27,274 nucleotides of DNA from Chitinophagaceae bacterium (GTDB lineage: Bacteria > Bacteroidota > Bacteroidia > Chitinophagales > Chitinophagaceae), in assembly GCA_021151685.1 (NCBI GenBank), contig JAGKWS010000053.1:1-27274 (forward strand), given 5' to 3'. The translations under genes were made by a program, and so were the position numbers. Below are positions 8,101-15,397 of the stretch, in pieces (the stretch's first letter is position 1; every line of letters starts with the position of its first letter). The notes under the pieces are model-generated. The model saw nothing but the letters and a program-made list of their open reading frames with translations. It was not told the DNA's origin and searched no databases.

Positions 8101-9453
8101 GACCCAGCTATATCTATCTCGGCAACCGGGGTGGTAACTGGTTTGTCTTATGGTGGTGCTACTGTTACCTATACGGTAACCAACATGTGCGGCTCGGTAC
8201 CGGTTACCACAATTGTCTCCGTGTTTCCGCCGCCTGCGCCCGGCACCATTACCGGGCCTCATGTACTATGTATGGGTGCAACCGGCACACTTACTATCTC
8301 ATCGGTTGCGGGTACGGGTACGTGGGTGTCTGGCAATGCCGGTATAGCCACTGTAGACATTATTGGCAACATCACTCCGGTAGCACCGGGAACCACTACC
8401 ATCTCGTATACGGTGGTGAACCATCTGGGCTGCATGGGTATGGCGATACACACGGTAACTGTTGCCCCTTTGCCTGAGCCGGGTATTATATCGGGCATCA
8501 GCACGGTGTGCAGAGACGCAAACATAACACTTACCCAAACCTTGACTGGCGGAACATGGACCAGTAGCAATACCGGGATTGCTACAATAGACCCGGTTAC
8601 CGGCCGTGTGACGGTTGTGGGCGTTGGCAAAGTAATTGTCACATATACCACTGCCCCCAATAGTTTTGGATGCAGTGGCAAGGCTACGCACCCGCTAACA
8701 ATTATGGGGGAGGCTCCTTTCTACATCAACGAAGCAATAAACGATGCCAAATGCCATGGCAGTGCCGATGGTAGTATAGAGGTATGGGCATCGCATGGTG
8801 TGGGGCCATGGAACATAGTGTGGGCGCATGGTGCTACCACTGCTACCATAAGTGGCCTTGTAGCCGGCCGGTATGAAGTGGATGTAATAGACGCACTAAC
8901 GTCTTGCAGGGCACACGAAGCGTATACGATTCATGAGCCCGACCCGCTGGAGATAGTACCCAATGTAACGAGCGAAAAATGTGCCATGGGCAATGGTGCA
9001 ATAGGACTGGATGTGCGCGGAGGCACCAACCCATACCGCTACTTATGGAATGACAACAGCACCAATGACCGACTGACTGCTATAAAGACAGGCAACTACC
9101 AGGTAACGGTATATGACAAAAATATGTGCCAGCAGGCACTGAGGGTAGATGTTATAGATGGTGGTTGCGATGATATTGAAATAACCAATGGCGTATCGCC
9201 CAATGGCGATGGCATAAACGACTTGTGGATAATAAGAGGTATAGAAAACTACCCCAACAACATAGTGCAGCTATATGACAAATGGGGCGATTTGGTGTAC
9301 GAGAAACGAGGGTACGACAATACATGGAATGGCATAGGGCGGGCAGGTAAACCTTTGCCGGATGGTACGTTTTTCTATGTACTGAAGCTGAATGCTGAAA
9401 ACGGTGCAGGTGGCAAAAATGTATGGACGGGTTCTATACTCATAAAACGATGA
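5119..9453 (+). CDS. Giant T9SS-secreted adhesin: Ig-like repeats, SprB-like repeats, gliding-type C-terminal domain
   Basis: Predicted cell-surface or secreted adhesin of 1444 residues. An N-terminal signal peptide ends near FAAKA-THIVGTD (about residue 28) and precedes a conserved ~300-residue N-terminal module found in many Bacteroidota T9SS cargo. A cadherin/PKD-like segment follows (about 345-430, with SIYVNPRDPEGNGITIT). About ten tandem repeats of roughly 75-80 residues span 434-1196. Each has an early Cys (VC-G), a GGTW core, a SATGVVTGV turn, a TISYT strand and usually a late Cys. Two SprB-like repeats follow (about 1197-1350; DAKCHGSADGSIEV, then GTNPYRYLW). The end (about 1353-1444) is a type B sorting domain: NGVSPNGDGINDLW, then YDKWGDLVYE, then LPDGTFFYVL and a terminal Lys-Arg. 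Export therefore depends on T9SS with SprF/PorP-type partners encoded elsewhere. The stop is 6 bases from the convergent DUF1634 gene. Confidence 0.95.
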   Translation: MKLLKNYPRVLHLLFAIVFLFSGFAAKATHIVGTDMFYKHLSGTTYKITIILYADCGPSSAGAFASLPTASPNVCIYNGDTLLPSMPIFLAIEPPTAGIEITPVCPDSLPRTQCVNPYFNIPGIKKFVYSATYTLPYRSATWRFVFNGYHGGGTAAGTTYAGRAAAITNLVLAANTTMQLIDTLNNLTQDNSSPTMSVIPTPYYCLNQNNGYTPGALDIEGDRLVFDLVSATNGAGAWMPPSCAIGGNVTYTGTAWPGQLVGPATPLRCVAGSFVFDTMTGQIDFLPNFIQRAVVVYNIREYRGGVLVGTCQREMTFLVRPCVNLPPSGIYDSATAGMLIDSTHFEICANSGPFSIYVNPRDPEGNGITITAAGLPPGATFTTTGSGTPTPQGVFSWNSTGVAPGVYIFYLTFKDNHCPEYGAYTRAFVVTITPPLPPITGATAVCVGSTISMGIAISGGTWSVSPPLVATVSATGVVTGVSAGTATVTYTSTAGCRSFAEVTVDPIPAGAITGASMVCPGGSISLTPPPYSGTWSVSWGAVTVSASGVVTGVTPGGTGTISYTIPTMCGVSSYLFMVTVHTLPTVNPITGPTTVCVGSTITLANTTPGGLWSISGGVATISSGGVVTGVSGGTATATYKVGNVCDSVTATYVVSIDTPIIVPPITGPGTLCPGTTIVLTNTAPGGTWSSVVPTIATISAGGVVTGITSGTTIISYTLSNTCGSAAATTVVTVLALPVVGPIVGPSSVCLGLTVALTCTPGGGTWTSSGTATVSPTGVVNGVSGGLSTISYSVSNTCGTTTVTKIVTVNLFPDAGTLSGPHSVCEGSTITVIPSLPGGTWTVSGTGVAVSAAGVVTGLTAGTATITYTFVNGCGPASAYYVVTVAPTPSPGTLSGTAVLCIGGSTTLSSTVGGGVWSSVGAATVSSTGVVMGMATGTATVLYTVSLGLCSSVATYVVTVNTLPDPGEITADTSICIGQVLALTATVPGGVWTCADPAISISATGVVTGLSYGGATVTYTVTNMCGSVPVTTIVSVFPPPAPGTITGPHVLCMGATGTLTISSVAGTGTWVSGNAGIATVDIIGNITPVAPGTTTISYTVVNHLGCMGMAIHTVTVAPLPEPGIISGISTVCRDANITLTQTLTGGTWTSSNTGIATIDPVTGRVTVVGVGKVIVTYTTAPNSFGCSGKATHPLTIMGEAPFYINEAINDAKCHGSADGSIEVWASHGVGPWNIVWAHGATTATISGLVAGRYEVDVIDALTSCRAHEAYTIHEPDPLEIVPNVTSEKCAMGNGAIGLDVRGGTNPYRYLWNDNSTNDRLTAIKTGNYQVTVYDKNMCQQALRVDVIDGGCDDIEITNGVSPNGDGINDLWIIRGIENYPNNIVQLYDKWGDLVYEKRGYDNTWNGIGRAGKPLPDGTFFYVLKLNAENGAGGKNVWTGSILIKR

Positions 9454-9459
9454 TATAGC

Positions 9460-9870
9460 CTACCCCAGCCCACCGGCAATACTTACACAAATGATAGCCA
9501 GCACTATGAGGGTGATGGCTACATACAACTTATCGCGCTCCAGCAGAAAGCCAATGAGCGAGAAAAGCAGGCGTAGTATGGGGGTAGCAAACAGCATCAT
9601 GGTACCCAGAAGCATCAATGCCTCGGGGTTGCCTGCCGCCAGATTGGCAAACAACTGCCGCAGCACAGCCCCCATAGGCTGGTGCTGTGGCTGATAGGCG
9701 GCATACACTGCCTGCTCGCTACCATGGTGAATGAGGTAGAAAATGCCCCCCAAAGCAACTGTACCCAACGATGTATATACCCCTATACGCAGCAGATACC
9801 CTATGGTACTTTGCAGGCGCGCATCGGTCATCATAGCCCCGGTAGTTTTATTATTATTGTTGCTATTCAC
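9460..9870 (-). CDS. DUF1634 membrane protein, partner of the TauE/SafE permease
   Basis: Small inner-membrane protein of 136 residues with three hydrophobic helices (about 25-50, 80-106 and 113-134). The first carries the DUF1634-like GYLLRIGVYTSLGTVALGG pattern. DUF1634 genes are commonly found next to TauE/SafE permeases. Here the permease gene ends 18 bases upstream on the same strand, so the two are almost certainly cotranscribed and may form one transporter. The N-terminus contains an Asn run (NSNNNNK) encoded by a low-complexity repeat, and the downstream ATG at 9834 or 9831 (MMTDARL or MTDARL) is an equally good start. Molecular function is unknown. Confidence 0.85.
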   Translation of the reverse strand: MNSNNNNKTTGAMMTDARLQSTIGYLLRIGVYTSLGTVALGGIFYLIHHGSEQAVYAAYQPQHQPMGAVLRQLFANLAAGNPEALMLLGTMMLFATPILRLLFSLIGFLLERDKLYVAITLIVLAIICVSIAGGLG

Positions 9871-9888
9871 GGTATCTGTTTGCTGTTT

Positions 9889-10728
9889 CTAAATTTTGCC
9901 CGTTATACCATTATATATCATTTGCAGGGCCAGAAAACCAATGACGGCCGCAAAGAACTTCCGCAACTTATCGGGCGGGGTGCGTAGTAGTATGCGGGCA
10001 CCTGTAAGGGCACCAAACAGCACCCCCACCACTACAGGCATACAAATGGTGGGCTGTATGTAGCCCCGTTGCAGGTACACTACGGCACTGGCAGTGGCGG
10101 TAACGCCCATCATAAAGTTGGATGTGGTGGTGGACACCTTGAAGGGGATACGCATGATATTGTCCATGGCTATCACTTTGAGCGCGCCAGAGCCTATACC
10201 CAGTAAACCCGACATAATGCCGGCAAAAATCATCATGGCAAAACCACCTATTACATGGCGGGTGCCATAATGTATGGCACCATCGGGGCCGGGATAGCTG
10301 CCATATAGCCGCAAGCTGGTGGCCAATGGGCTGGACTCTTGCAGGATGTGCTGTGTTTTTTTGCGCAAAGAGTTGATAGCCGAAAAAATGAGTATACTCC
10401 CAAACAGCAACGCTATGACCCGTGTAGGGGCCACTGTAGCCAGCAGGGCACCAAATACCGCGCCTACGGTAGTGGCAATCTCCAGAAACATGCCGATGCG
10501 CATATTGGTAATGCCCTCGCGCACATAGGCCGCTGCCGAGCCCGATGAGGTAGCAATAACCGACACCAATGCCGCCCCTATGGCATAATGAATATCGACC
10601 CCCAAAAACACACTGAGCAGGGGTATGATGATGACACCACCCCCCAAGCCTGTAAGCGAACCTACCAGACCGGCAGCATACGCCCCCAAAAACAGCACCA
10701 ATGTAAATACCAATACAGACATGAGCAA
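9889..10728 (-). CDS. TauE/SafE family membrane permease
   Basis: Predicted inner-membrane transporter of the TauE/SafE (DUF81) family, whose characterised members move sulfite, sulfoacetate or other small anions. At 279 residues it has about eight hydrophobic segments arranged as two half-repeats. Each half carries the family glycine motif: GSLTGLGGGVIIIPLL near residues 23-38, and SGLLGIGSGALKVIAMD in the second half. The start ATG at 10728 gives a hydrophobic N-terminus as expected. DUF1634 follows 18 bases later. The substrate cannot be read from sequence, and no sulfur-metabolism gene is adjacent. It is divergent from the KAP NTPase gene. Confidence 0.92.
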   Translation of the reverse strand: MLMSVLVFTLVLFLGAYAAGLVGSLTGLGGGVIIIPLLSVFLGVDIHYAIGAALVSVIATSSGSAAAYVREGITNMRIGMFLEIATTVGAVFGALLATVAPTRVIALLFGSILIFSAINSLRKKTQHILQESSPLATSLRLYGSYPGPDGAIHYGTRHVIGGFAMMIFAGIMSGLLGIGSGALKVIAMDNIMRIPFKVSTTTSNFMMGVTATASAVVYLQRGYIQPTICMPVVVGVLFGALTGARILLRTPPDKLRKFFAAVIGFLALQMIYNGITGKI

Positions 10729-10730
10729 CC

Positions 10731-10757
10731 TACCTACACCACGAATGTACGTAGGTA
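10731..10757. promoter_or_regulatory. Inverted repeat just upstream of the TauE/SafE gene
   Basis: TACCTAC (10731-10737) and GTAGGTA (10751-10757) are perfect 7-bp arms with a 13-base loop, lying immediately before the permease ATG on the minus strand. It would form a leader hairpin overlapping the ribosome-binding region, or serve as an operator for the divergent spacer. No TAnnTTTG box is evident for the permease. Confidence 0.3.
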
Positions 10758-10838
10758 CACGCTAAAAAATGGCGTTCTACCCTGCCGCCACGGCTCTTGT
10801 AGTATATTTGAAAAAACCTTAGCCGAAAGCGATTGAAT

Positions 10839-10846
10839 TATATTTG
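10839..10846 (+). promoter_or_regulatory. -7 promoter box for the KAP NTPase gene
   Basis: TATATTTG exactly matches the Bacteroidota TAnnTTTG element, and lies 23 bases upstream of the KAP ATG. A second TATATTTG occurs at 10803-10810. No clearly spaced -33 TTTG partner is present for either, so the exact promoter is uncertain. Confidence 0.45.
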
Positions 10847-10869
10847 CAGATAAATATGCCTGATGTACT

Positions 10870-12258
10870 ATGGAAAACGAGGAAAGAAAAGAAAAAGAGA
10901 AGAAGCGGAAAGAACTATGGCTACTATGCCTGAAACTAATCATTGCATCGGCTTTACTGTATGCTATTACGCCTAAAATAGTTGCATCTGATGCTGGCAA
11001 GAAGGTTATTGATTTTTGTACCGGAATGCGAGTGAACTGGTTTACATGGGTTGCGCTCATTGTTTTGGCAGTACACATTGCACATTCATACGTTAAGAAA
11101 CTTGGTAAAGATGAATACCCTACAATCCGGTTTGGGCTGGTTTACACCACACTGTTTTTGAATTACTTACTTTATTTGAGAAACAACATAACCGGAGCTA
11201 ACCTGTTTGAGATAAACACCAGTGGTGTGTACTATGTTGATATATTAGCATTTATTATCCCGTTATGGTTGGCAAAGTTTGAGCCAAGAAAAGACCCGGT
11301 AAGTGGTCCTAAGCCACCTATAACGCTTCAGGAAGATATACCATCAGAACAAGATTCGATTGGACGTGACTCACAAGTAAACGACTCTAATGATGGTGCT
11401 ATTACAACCCTTGCAAAGACGATTATCGGCAATTCCCCCAAAAAATCTTTCTCCATTGCTATTACTGGTGAATGGGGCAGTGGGAAAACAACTTACCTCG
11501 ATATACTCACAAAACAATTGGAGGAAAGAAAAGGAGATGTGGATCTTGTCATTATTCGATTTCAACCTTGGGAATGGGTAGGTGAGAAGGATATTTTCAG
11601 GGCATTTTTTGATGAATTGAGTGAAGCACTAAACGACCAGAATGACCGCCTTGTAAGAGATATAAAGAGTTATACCCAACTGATATTGGGTAAAGATGAA
11701 GAAACAGGACTGACCGAAAAATTTTTACAAGTATTTGGTTTACAGCCAACACCTAAAACCATATCAGAGTGTCGTAAGACTATCAACACAACAATTGAGA
11801 AATACAATAAAAAAATTGTGGTTATGATTGACGACATAGATCGGCTGGATGGAGAAGAAATTTTGAAGACCTTAAAGCTGATTCGAAGCGTTGCTGATTT
11901 TGAGAATACATATTATATAACGGCATTGGATTATAATCATGTTGTCGACTCGATAGCAGACCGAGTACAAATAAAAGAACCAGAAGAATATCTAAATAAA
12001 TTTTTTCAACAAACTATTGTATTGCCTGCAAACAAAAAAGATTTAATCAAAAGGATGATTGTAGATACGATTTGTAAATCAATTGAATTAAGTAATAATG
12101 AGCAAAACACTCTTGAAGAGATTTTAGAAAATGACAGATTTCTCGTAGAAGAGAATAGCCATGGTAGCCAATCTGAACTATTGAGTAAGACCGTAAAAAA
12201 ACATGCGACAACTAAAAATATTAGCAAACAATTTTGCTATTACATATTGGTCTCTTAG
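10870..12258 (+). CDS. KAP-family P-loop NTPase, membrane-anchored N-terminal part (frameshifted)
   Basis: Residues 1-15 are highly charged. About four hydrophobic helices follow (17-38, 56-75, 88-105, 120-138), then the KAP NTPase domain. It has Walker A GEWGSGKT at 200-207, Walker B VMIDDIDRL at 318-326 with acidic residues 321, 322 and 324, and the family segment EEYLNKFFQQTIVLP. KAP NTPases include animal Kidins220/ARMS, phage-exclusion protein PifA of F plasmid and NTPases of other bacterial defence loci. Defence is a plausible role here but not shown. The frame runs into unrelated sequence after about residue 443, because the expected post-ATPase motif continues in the +1 frame (next entry); the last ~17 residues are probably out-of-frame translation. 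Codon and base use is clearly more AT-rich than in flanking genes, which suggests transfer. Confidence 0.85.
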   Translation: MENEERKEKEKKRKELWLLCLKLIIASALLYAITPKIVASDAGKKVIDFCTGMRVNWFTWVALIVLAVHIAHSYVKKLGKDEYPTIRFGLVYTTLFLNYLLYLRNNITGANLFEINTSGVYYVDILAFIIPLWLAKFEPRKDPVSGPKPPITLQEDIPSEQDSIGRDSQVNDSNDGAITTLAKTIIGNSPKKSFSIAITGEWGSGKTTYLDILTKQLEERKGDVDLVIIRFQPWEWVGEKDIFRAFFDELSEALNDQNDRLVRDIKSYTQLILGKDEETGLTEKFLQVFGLQPTPKTISECRKTINTTIEKYNKKIVVMIDDIDRLDGEEILKTLKLIRSVADFENTYYITALDYNHVVDSIADRVQIKEPEEYLNKFFQQTIVLPANKKDLIKRMIVDTICKSIELSNNEQNTLEEILENDRFLVEENSHGSQSELLSKTVKKHATTKNISKQFCYYILVS

Positions 12259-13465
12259 AAACGAATGTGACATTTCATCAGTTTTCTATTTAGAAATACT
12301 AAAGACTTATGACCCCAACACATATTTTCTAATAGTAGAAAAAGACGACGCGCTCGAGTACCACAAGTCAAATAAAGGCCATCTTTACTTTGATGCTGCT
12401 GCCTTCATGAGAAATATGGACAAAAAAAGCATAGATGTCAATTCAAAAAAAATATTAGAACGTGTTTTTCCAAAAAGTACACATGCTCTCAGCAGTATGT
12501 CGCTAGCTTACGCTTACAATTTTTGGAAATATTTATACTGCCAATCTTTTGAAGAAATACCGCATGCTGAAATCGAGAAAATATTCGCATTGCCCACAAA
12601 CGAACGCATAGAAATAGAAAGAGAATACTATAACAGCAATCGAAGGATATCGTACGAGCGACACATTGAGGATGCAGTTTGGAAAACGAAAGATGAAGAA
12701 ACACTAACAAAACACTTAATTGTAGCATTAAGTATTACAAGGGATAGCAACAATCATTTTGCATCAAAAGTGATAGGCACCCTATTTTCCAGAATATCAT
12801 TCCCATTAAACACACAAGAGAATATCTCTGTTATTGAACGCATATGTAGTGAACTATTTGACAGCCAAACGATTCATATTACTACAAAAACATTGTTACT
12901 TAGCAGACAAATCAACGCAGTAGAGGGTACCAATAATTATCCTAACAAGTTGTATGGCATATTAAAGCCCAAAATGCAAGTTTTTTTGGACGAGACATTT
13001 ACTATATATGGCAATTGCTTTTCTGTTGATGTATATGAGATTTTGGAAAATTTGTTTTCAAGTGATCTAAATTTCCACATGTATGGCTACGATTATGCGC
13101 AAACATTAAAAAACTCTATCAGAGGTTATCTGACAAATACTAAGGAATCATATGCTCCTTACATTATTGGTCACTGTGCACGACAGAATATGGGTATATC
13201 TCTTACCCTTGATGATTTATTGCTTGTCGTTTTTGATGTCAATATTTCAACAGAAATAACTCAATACAAAATTGATAGATTTTCAGATTTTGTCAACTCA
13301 ATTGAGAGTGCCAATGAATTAGCTGCTACTCCTAAAAAGTACTTAGGCAAGATTATTGAGACAATAAAAATTGGTCAAAAAGTCTTTTACCTTGAAAATG
13401 AATTCGAAGCAGAAAACATTAGTCAATTGATAAACGTACGTAACAATCAACCAGCAGAAAACTAA
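12203..13465 (+). CDS. KAP-family NTPase, C-terminal part in the +1 frame
   Basis: This frame opens at 12197, directly after an in-frame TAA (12194-12196), and overlaps the upstream gene by 56 bases. Its first residues, MRQLKILANNFAIT and then YWSLRNECDI, match the conserved KAP segment after the ATPase core (consensus like PRxLKRxxNxxxxxxxLLRNExD). It is therefore the natural continuation of the preceding gene rather than an independent protein. Removing one A from the run at 12195-12201 would join the parts into a single protein of about 864 residues. The remaining ~380 residues are alpha-helical in character, have no motif I recognise, and probably form the sensor or effector region. The ATG at 12203 follows an A-rich stretch of the kind Bacteroidota ribosomes use, so separate, coupled translation is also possible. 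A broken gene or an assembly error cannot be excluded. Confidence 0.7.
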   Translation: MRQLKILANNFAITYWSLRNECDISSVFYLEILKTYDPNTYFLIVEKDDALEYHKSNKGHLYFDAAAFMRNMDKKSIDVNSKKILERVFPKSTHALSSMSLAYAYNFWKYLYCQSFEEIPHAEIEKIFALPTNERIEIEREYYNSNRRISYERHIEDAVWKTKDEETLTKHLIVALSITRDSNNHFASKVIGTLFSRISFPLNTQENISVIERICSELFDSQTIHITTKTLLLSRQINAVEGTNNYPNKLYGILKPKMQVFLDETFTIYGNCFSVDVYEILENLFSSDLNFHMYGYDYAQTLKNSIRGYLTNTKESYAPYIIGHCARQNMGISLTLDDLLLVVFDVNISTEITQYKIDRFSDFVNSIESANELAATPKKYLGKIIETIKIGQKVFYLENEFEAENISQLINVRNNQPAEN

Positions 13466-13769
13466 AATATACTCTTGAAATATCGAGAGTGAAATTCTTT
13501 AAGCCGAAAAACAAGTAGACGTTGTTGTGAGTAGTGAATTTAATGGTTGGTTTAATTACCGTTAACCGTGACCTTTTTAACATCTTGTATTTACCAAAAA
13601 AAAAGACGCGGAAATCAGCTACTTTTGAGCGGCATTTAGAGTAGTTTCCTCAATACCTGTCTGATATTATCAATTTATTCCCCCACCCCACACACCATAA
13701 AAACACAACACGAAACACCCTGCGTTTTCCGAAATAAACGATTATCTTCGCCAAAATTTTTTACAATTC
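13466..13769. other. Intergenic region between the KAP locus and sucC, no gene seen
   Basis: Just after the KAP stop, ACTCTTGA (13471-13478) and TCGAGAGT (13483-13490) form an 8-bp stem with one G-U pair and loop AATA, a weak terminator candidate. A run of nine A lies near 13596-13604, followed by a loose bulged stem GGAAA/TTTCC and CTACT/AGTAG (13610-13649). TATCTTCG at 13743-13750, close to the sucC ATG, is one base off the -7 consensus and is the best sucC promoter candidate, but no TTG partner is visible. Base composition changes from AT-rich to mixed across this spacer, consistent with the right edge of a foreign segment. Confidence 0.5.
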
Positions 13770-14987
13770 ATGAACTTGCACGAATACCAGGCCAAGGAGC
13801 TGCTGAAGCGCTATCATGTGCCCATCCAGAACGGCGTTGCCGTATCTACCGTTGAGGAAGCTGTGAATGCATACACGCAAATAGCTACAGAAAAAGGTAC
13901 CAAATTTGCCGTTGTAAAGGCGCAGATACATGCCGGTGGCCGTGGTAAGGGCCGTATGGTAGAAGTACCGGAGCAAAGCGGTGTATCGGTTGTAAAGAGT
14001 GCAGACGATGTGGCTCGTGTAGCTGGTGCTATACTGGGCAACACACTGGTTACTATACAAACTGGTGAGGCCGGTAAAAAAGTAAGCAAAATTCTGGTTG
14101 CTCAGGATATGTATTATGATGGCCCAAGCGAGCGCAAGGAGTTCTACCTGAGCATTCTGCTGGACCGTGCTACAAAACAAAACGTAATCATGTACAGTAC
14201 CGAAGGTGGTATGGACATTGAAACCGTAGCACACGATACTCCTGAAAAAATATTCCGCGAGTGGGTAAAGCCCGGCTTCCCGCTACAAGGTTTTCAGGCG
14301 CGCAACATCGCTTTCAATCTGGGATTGAGCGGTACTGCACACAAAAACATGGTGAAGTTTGTAACCAACCTGTACAATGCGTACGTAGGTCTGGATTGTG
14401 CTATGCTGGAAATCAACCCTCTGTTCAAGAGTGCTGACGACCAGATACTGGCTGTAGATTGCAAAATGAGTCTGGACGATAACGCCCTGATGCGCCATGC
14501 CGACCTGGCCGAAATGCGCGACAAGAGCGAAGAAGACCCGACCGAAGTAGAGGCTGGCGAATTCAACCTGAACTATGTGAAGCTGGACGGTAACGTGGGC
14601 TGCATGGTGAATGGTGCTGGTTTGGCTATGGCTACAATGGATATGATAAAGCTGGCCGGTGGTGAGCCTGCCAACTTCCTGGACGTAGGCGGTACTGCCA
14701 ACGCACAGACTGTTGAGGCTGGTTTCCGCATCATTATGAAGGATCCTAACGTAAAGGCAATCCTCATCAACATATTTGGTGGTATTGTTCGTTGCGACCG
14801 TGTGGCTGCCGGTGTTATTGAAGCGTACAACAAGTTGGGTAACATCAACATACCTATCATTGTACGTCTGCAGGGTACCAATGCCGAAGCTGCTAAAGAA
14901 CTGATTGAAAATTCGGGGCTGGAAGTACAGAGTGCGATACTGCTGAGCGAAGCTGCCGAACTGGTACAGAAAGCGGTACAAGCCTAA
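13770..14987 (+). CDS. sucC: Succinate-CoA ligase (ADP-forming), beta subunit
   Basis: Cytoplasmic TCA-cycle enzyme subunit. With SucD it converts succinyl-CoA, ADP and phosphate to succinate, CoA and ATP. The N-terminus MNLHEYQAKELLKRYHVP is diagnostic. The ATP-grasp region includes the nucleotide-binding AQIHAGGRGKG near residues 50-60 and the metal/phosphate segment LEINPLF near 212. The C-terminal CoA-ligase domain has GCMVNGAGLAMATMD, FLDVGGTA and INIFGGIVRCD. At 405 residues it is slightly longer than E. coli SucC (388), as is common in Bacteroidota. The alpha-subunit gene sucD is not adjacent: the gene stands alone and is closed by a strong terminator at 15014-15050, so the partner must be encoded elsewhere. 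Confidence 0.98.
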   Translation: MNLHEYQAKELLKRYHVPIQNGVAVSTVEEAVNAYTQIATEKGTKFAVVKAQIHAGGRGKGRMVEVPEQSGVSVVKSADDVARVAGAILGNTLVTIQTGEAGKKVSKILVAQDMYYDGPSERKEFYLSILLDRATKQNVIMYSTEGGMDIETVAHDTPEKIFREWVKPGFPLQGFQARNIAFNLGLSGTAHKNMVKFVTNLYNAYVGLDCAMLEINPLFKSADDQILAVDCKMSLDDNALMRHADLAEMRDKSEEDPTEVEAGEFNLNYVKLDGNVGCMVNGAGLAMATMDMIKLAGGEPANFLDVGGTANAQTVEAGFRIIMKDPNVKAILINIFGGIVRCDRVAAGVIEAYNKLGNINIPIIVRLQGTNAEAAKELIENSGLEVQSAILLSEAAELVQKAVQA

Positions 14988-15013
14988 GCTACTTTTCAAT
15001 GTTATAATATTGC

Positions 15014-15050
15014 AAAATAGTTGCCCCATGGGCAACTATTTTGTTTTTTT
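15014..15050 (+). terminator. Strong intrinsic terminator after sucC
   Basis: AAAATAGTTGCCC (15014-15026) and GGGCAACTATTTT (15030-15042) are perfect 13-bp arms with a 3-base loop, followed by G and seven T. It begins 27 bases after the sucC stop. Confidence 0.92.
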
Positions 15051-15086
15051 GCGTGCCCCCATCACATATATTGAAAGATTGGAACC

Positions 15087-15308
15087 ATGAGATACGTAAG
15101 GTTGACCATATTGTGTTTTATTGGCTGCATACTATTGATTTCCTGCGGTAGCAGTACCCGTTACGAGTGTCAGTGTTACAGATATGGTGTGCGCTCTAAT
15201 ACCTACGAAATAGACCTGAAACGCCGTAGCGAGCTGGATGGCCGTTGCCACGCTGTGCAGCAGCAAAATATGGAAGATACCTGCATGGGCGTAGTGGTAG
15301 GTGAATAA
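15087..15308 (+). CDS. Small Cys-rich lipoprotein of unknown function
   Basis: A 73-residue protein with a lipoprotein signal peptide. The hydrophobic core FIGCILLIS is followed by Cys20 in the lipobox LISC, so the mature product is only about 54 residues and membrane-anchored. The mature part has four further cysteines (28, 30, 54 and 66), enough for two disulfides or a small metal site, in a basic/polar context (YECQCYRYG). I recognise no family. It starts about 36 bases after the sucC terminator and lies on the same strand as the desaturase, which has its own promoter. The gene is short but the signal peptide supports it being real. Confidence 0.7.
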   Translation: MRYVRLTILCFIGCILLISCGSSTRYECQCYRYGVRSNTYEIDLKRRSELDGRCHAVQQQNMEDTCMGVVVGE

Positions 15309-15340
15309 CAGGTGTGTAAGTTGCAAATAGATGACGAGCG

Positions 15341-15374
15341 TTTGCCCAACGGTAGCCATATTGGCCTATCTTTG
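15341..15374 (+). promoter_or_regulatory. Consensus promoter of the desaturase gene
   Basis: TTTG (15341-15344), a 22-base spacer and TATCTTTG (15367-15374) match the Bacteroidota -33/-7 promoter. It lies 23 bases before the GTG start and supports that start. Confidence 0.75.
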
Positions 15375-15397
15375 TCTATAATAATTTAATTTCACGA

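Noticed and set aside
7263..8681. Several 100-150 codon minus-strand frames within the adhesin
   Set aside because: They mirror the repetitive Thr/Val/Gly-rich codons of the adhesin repeats and show only the reverse image of that periodic pattern.
12195..12215. Programmed -1 ribosomal frameshift at the A-run in the KAP gene
   Set aside because: A -1 shift there enters a frame that stops at TAA 12213-12215. The continuation requires a +1 (or -2) shift, so the classical -1 slippery-site mechanism does not fit.
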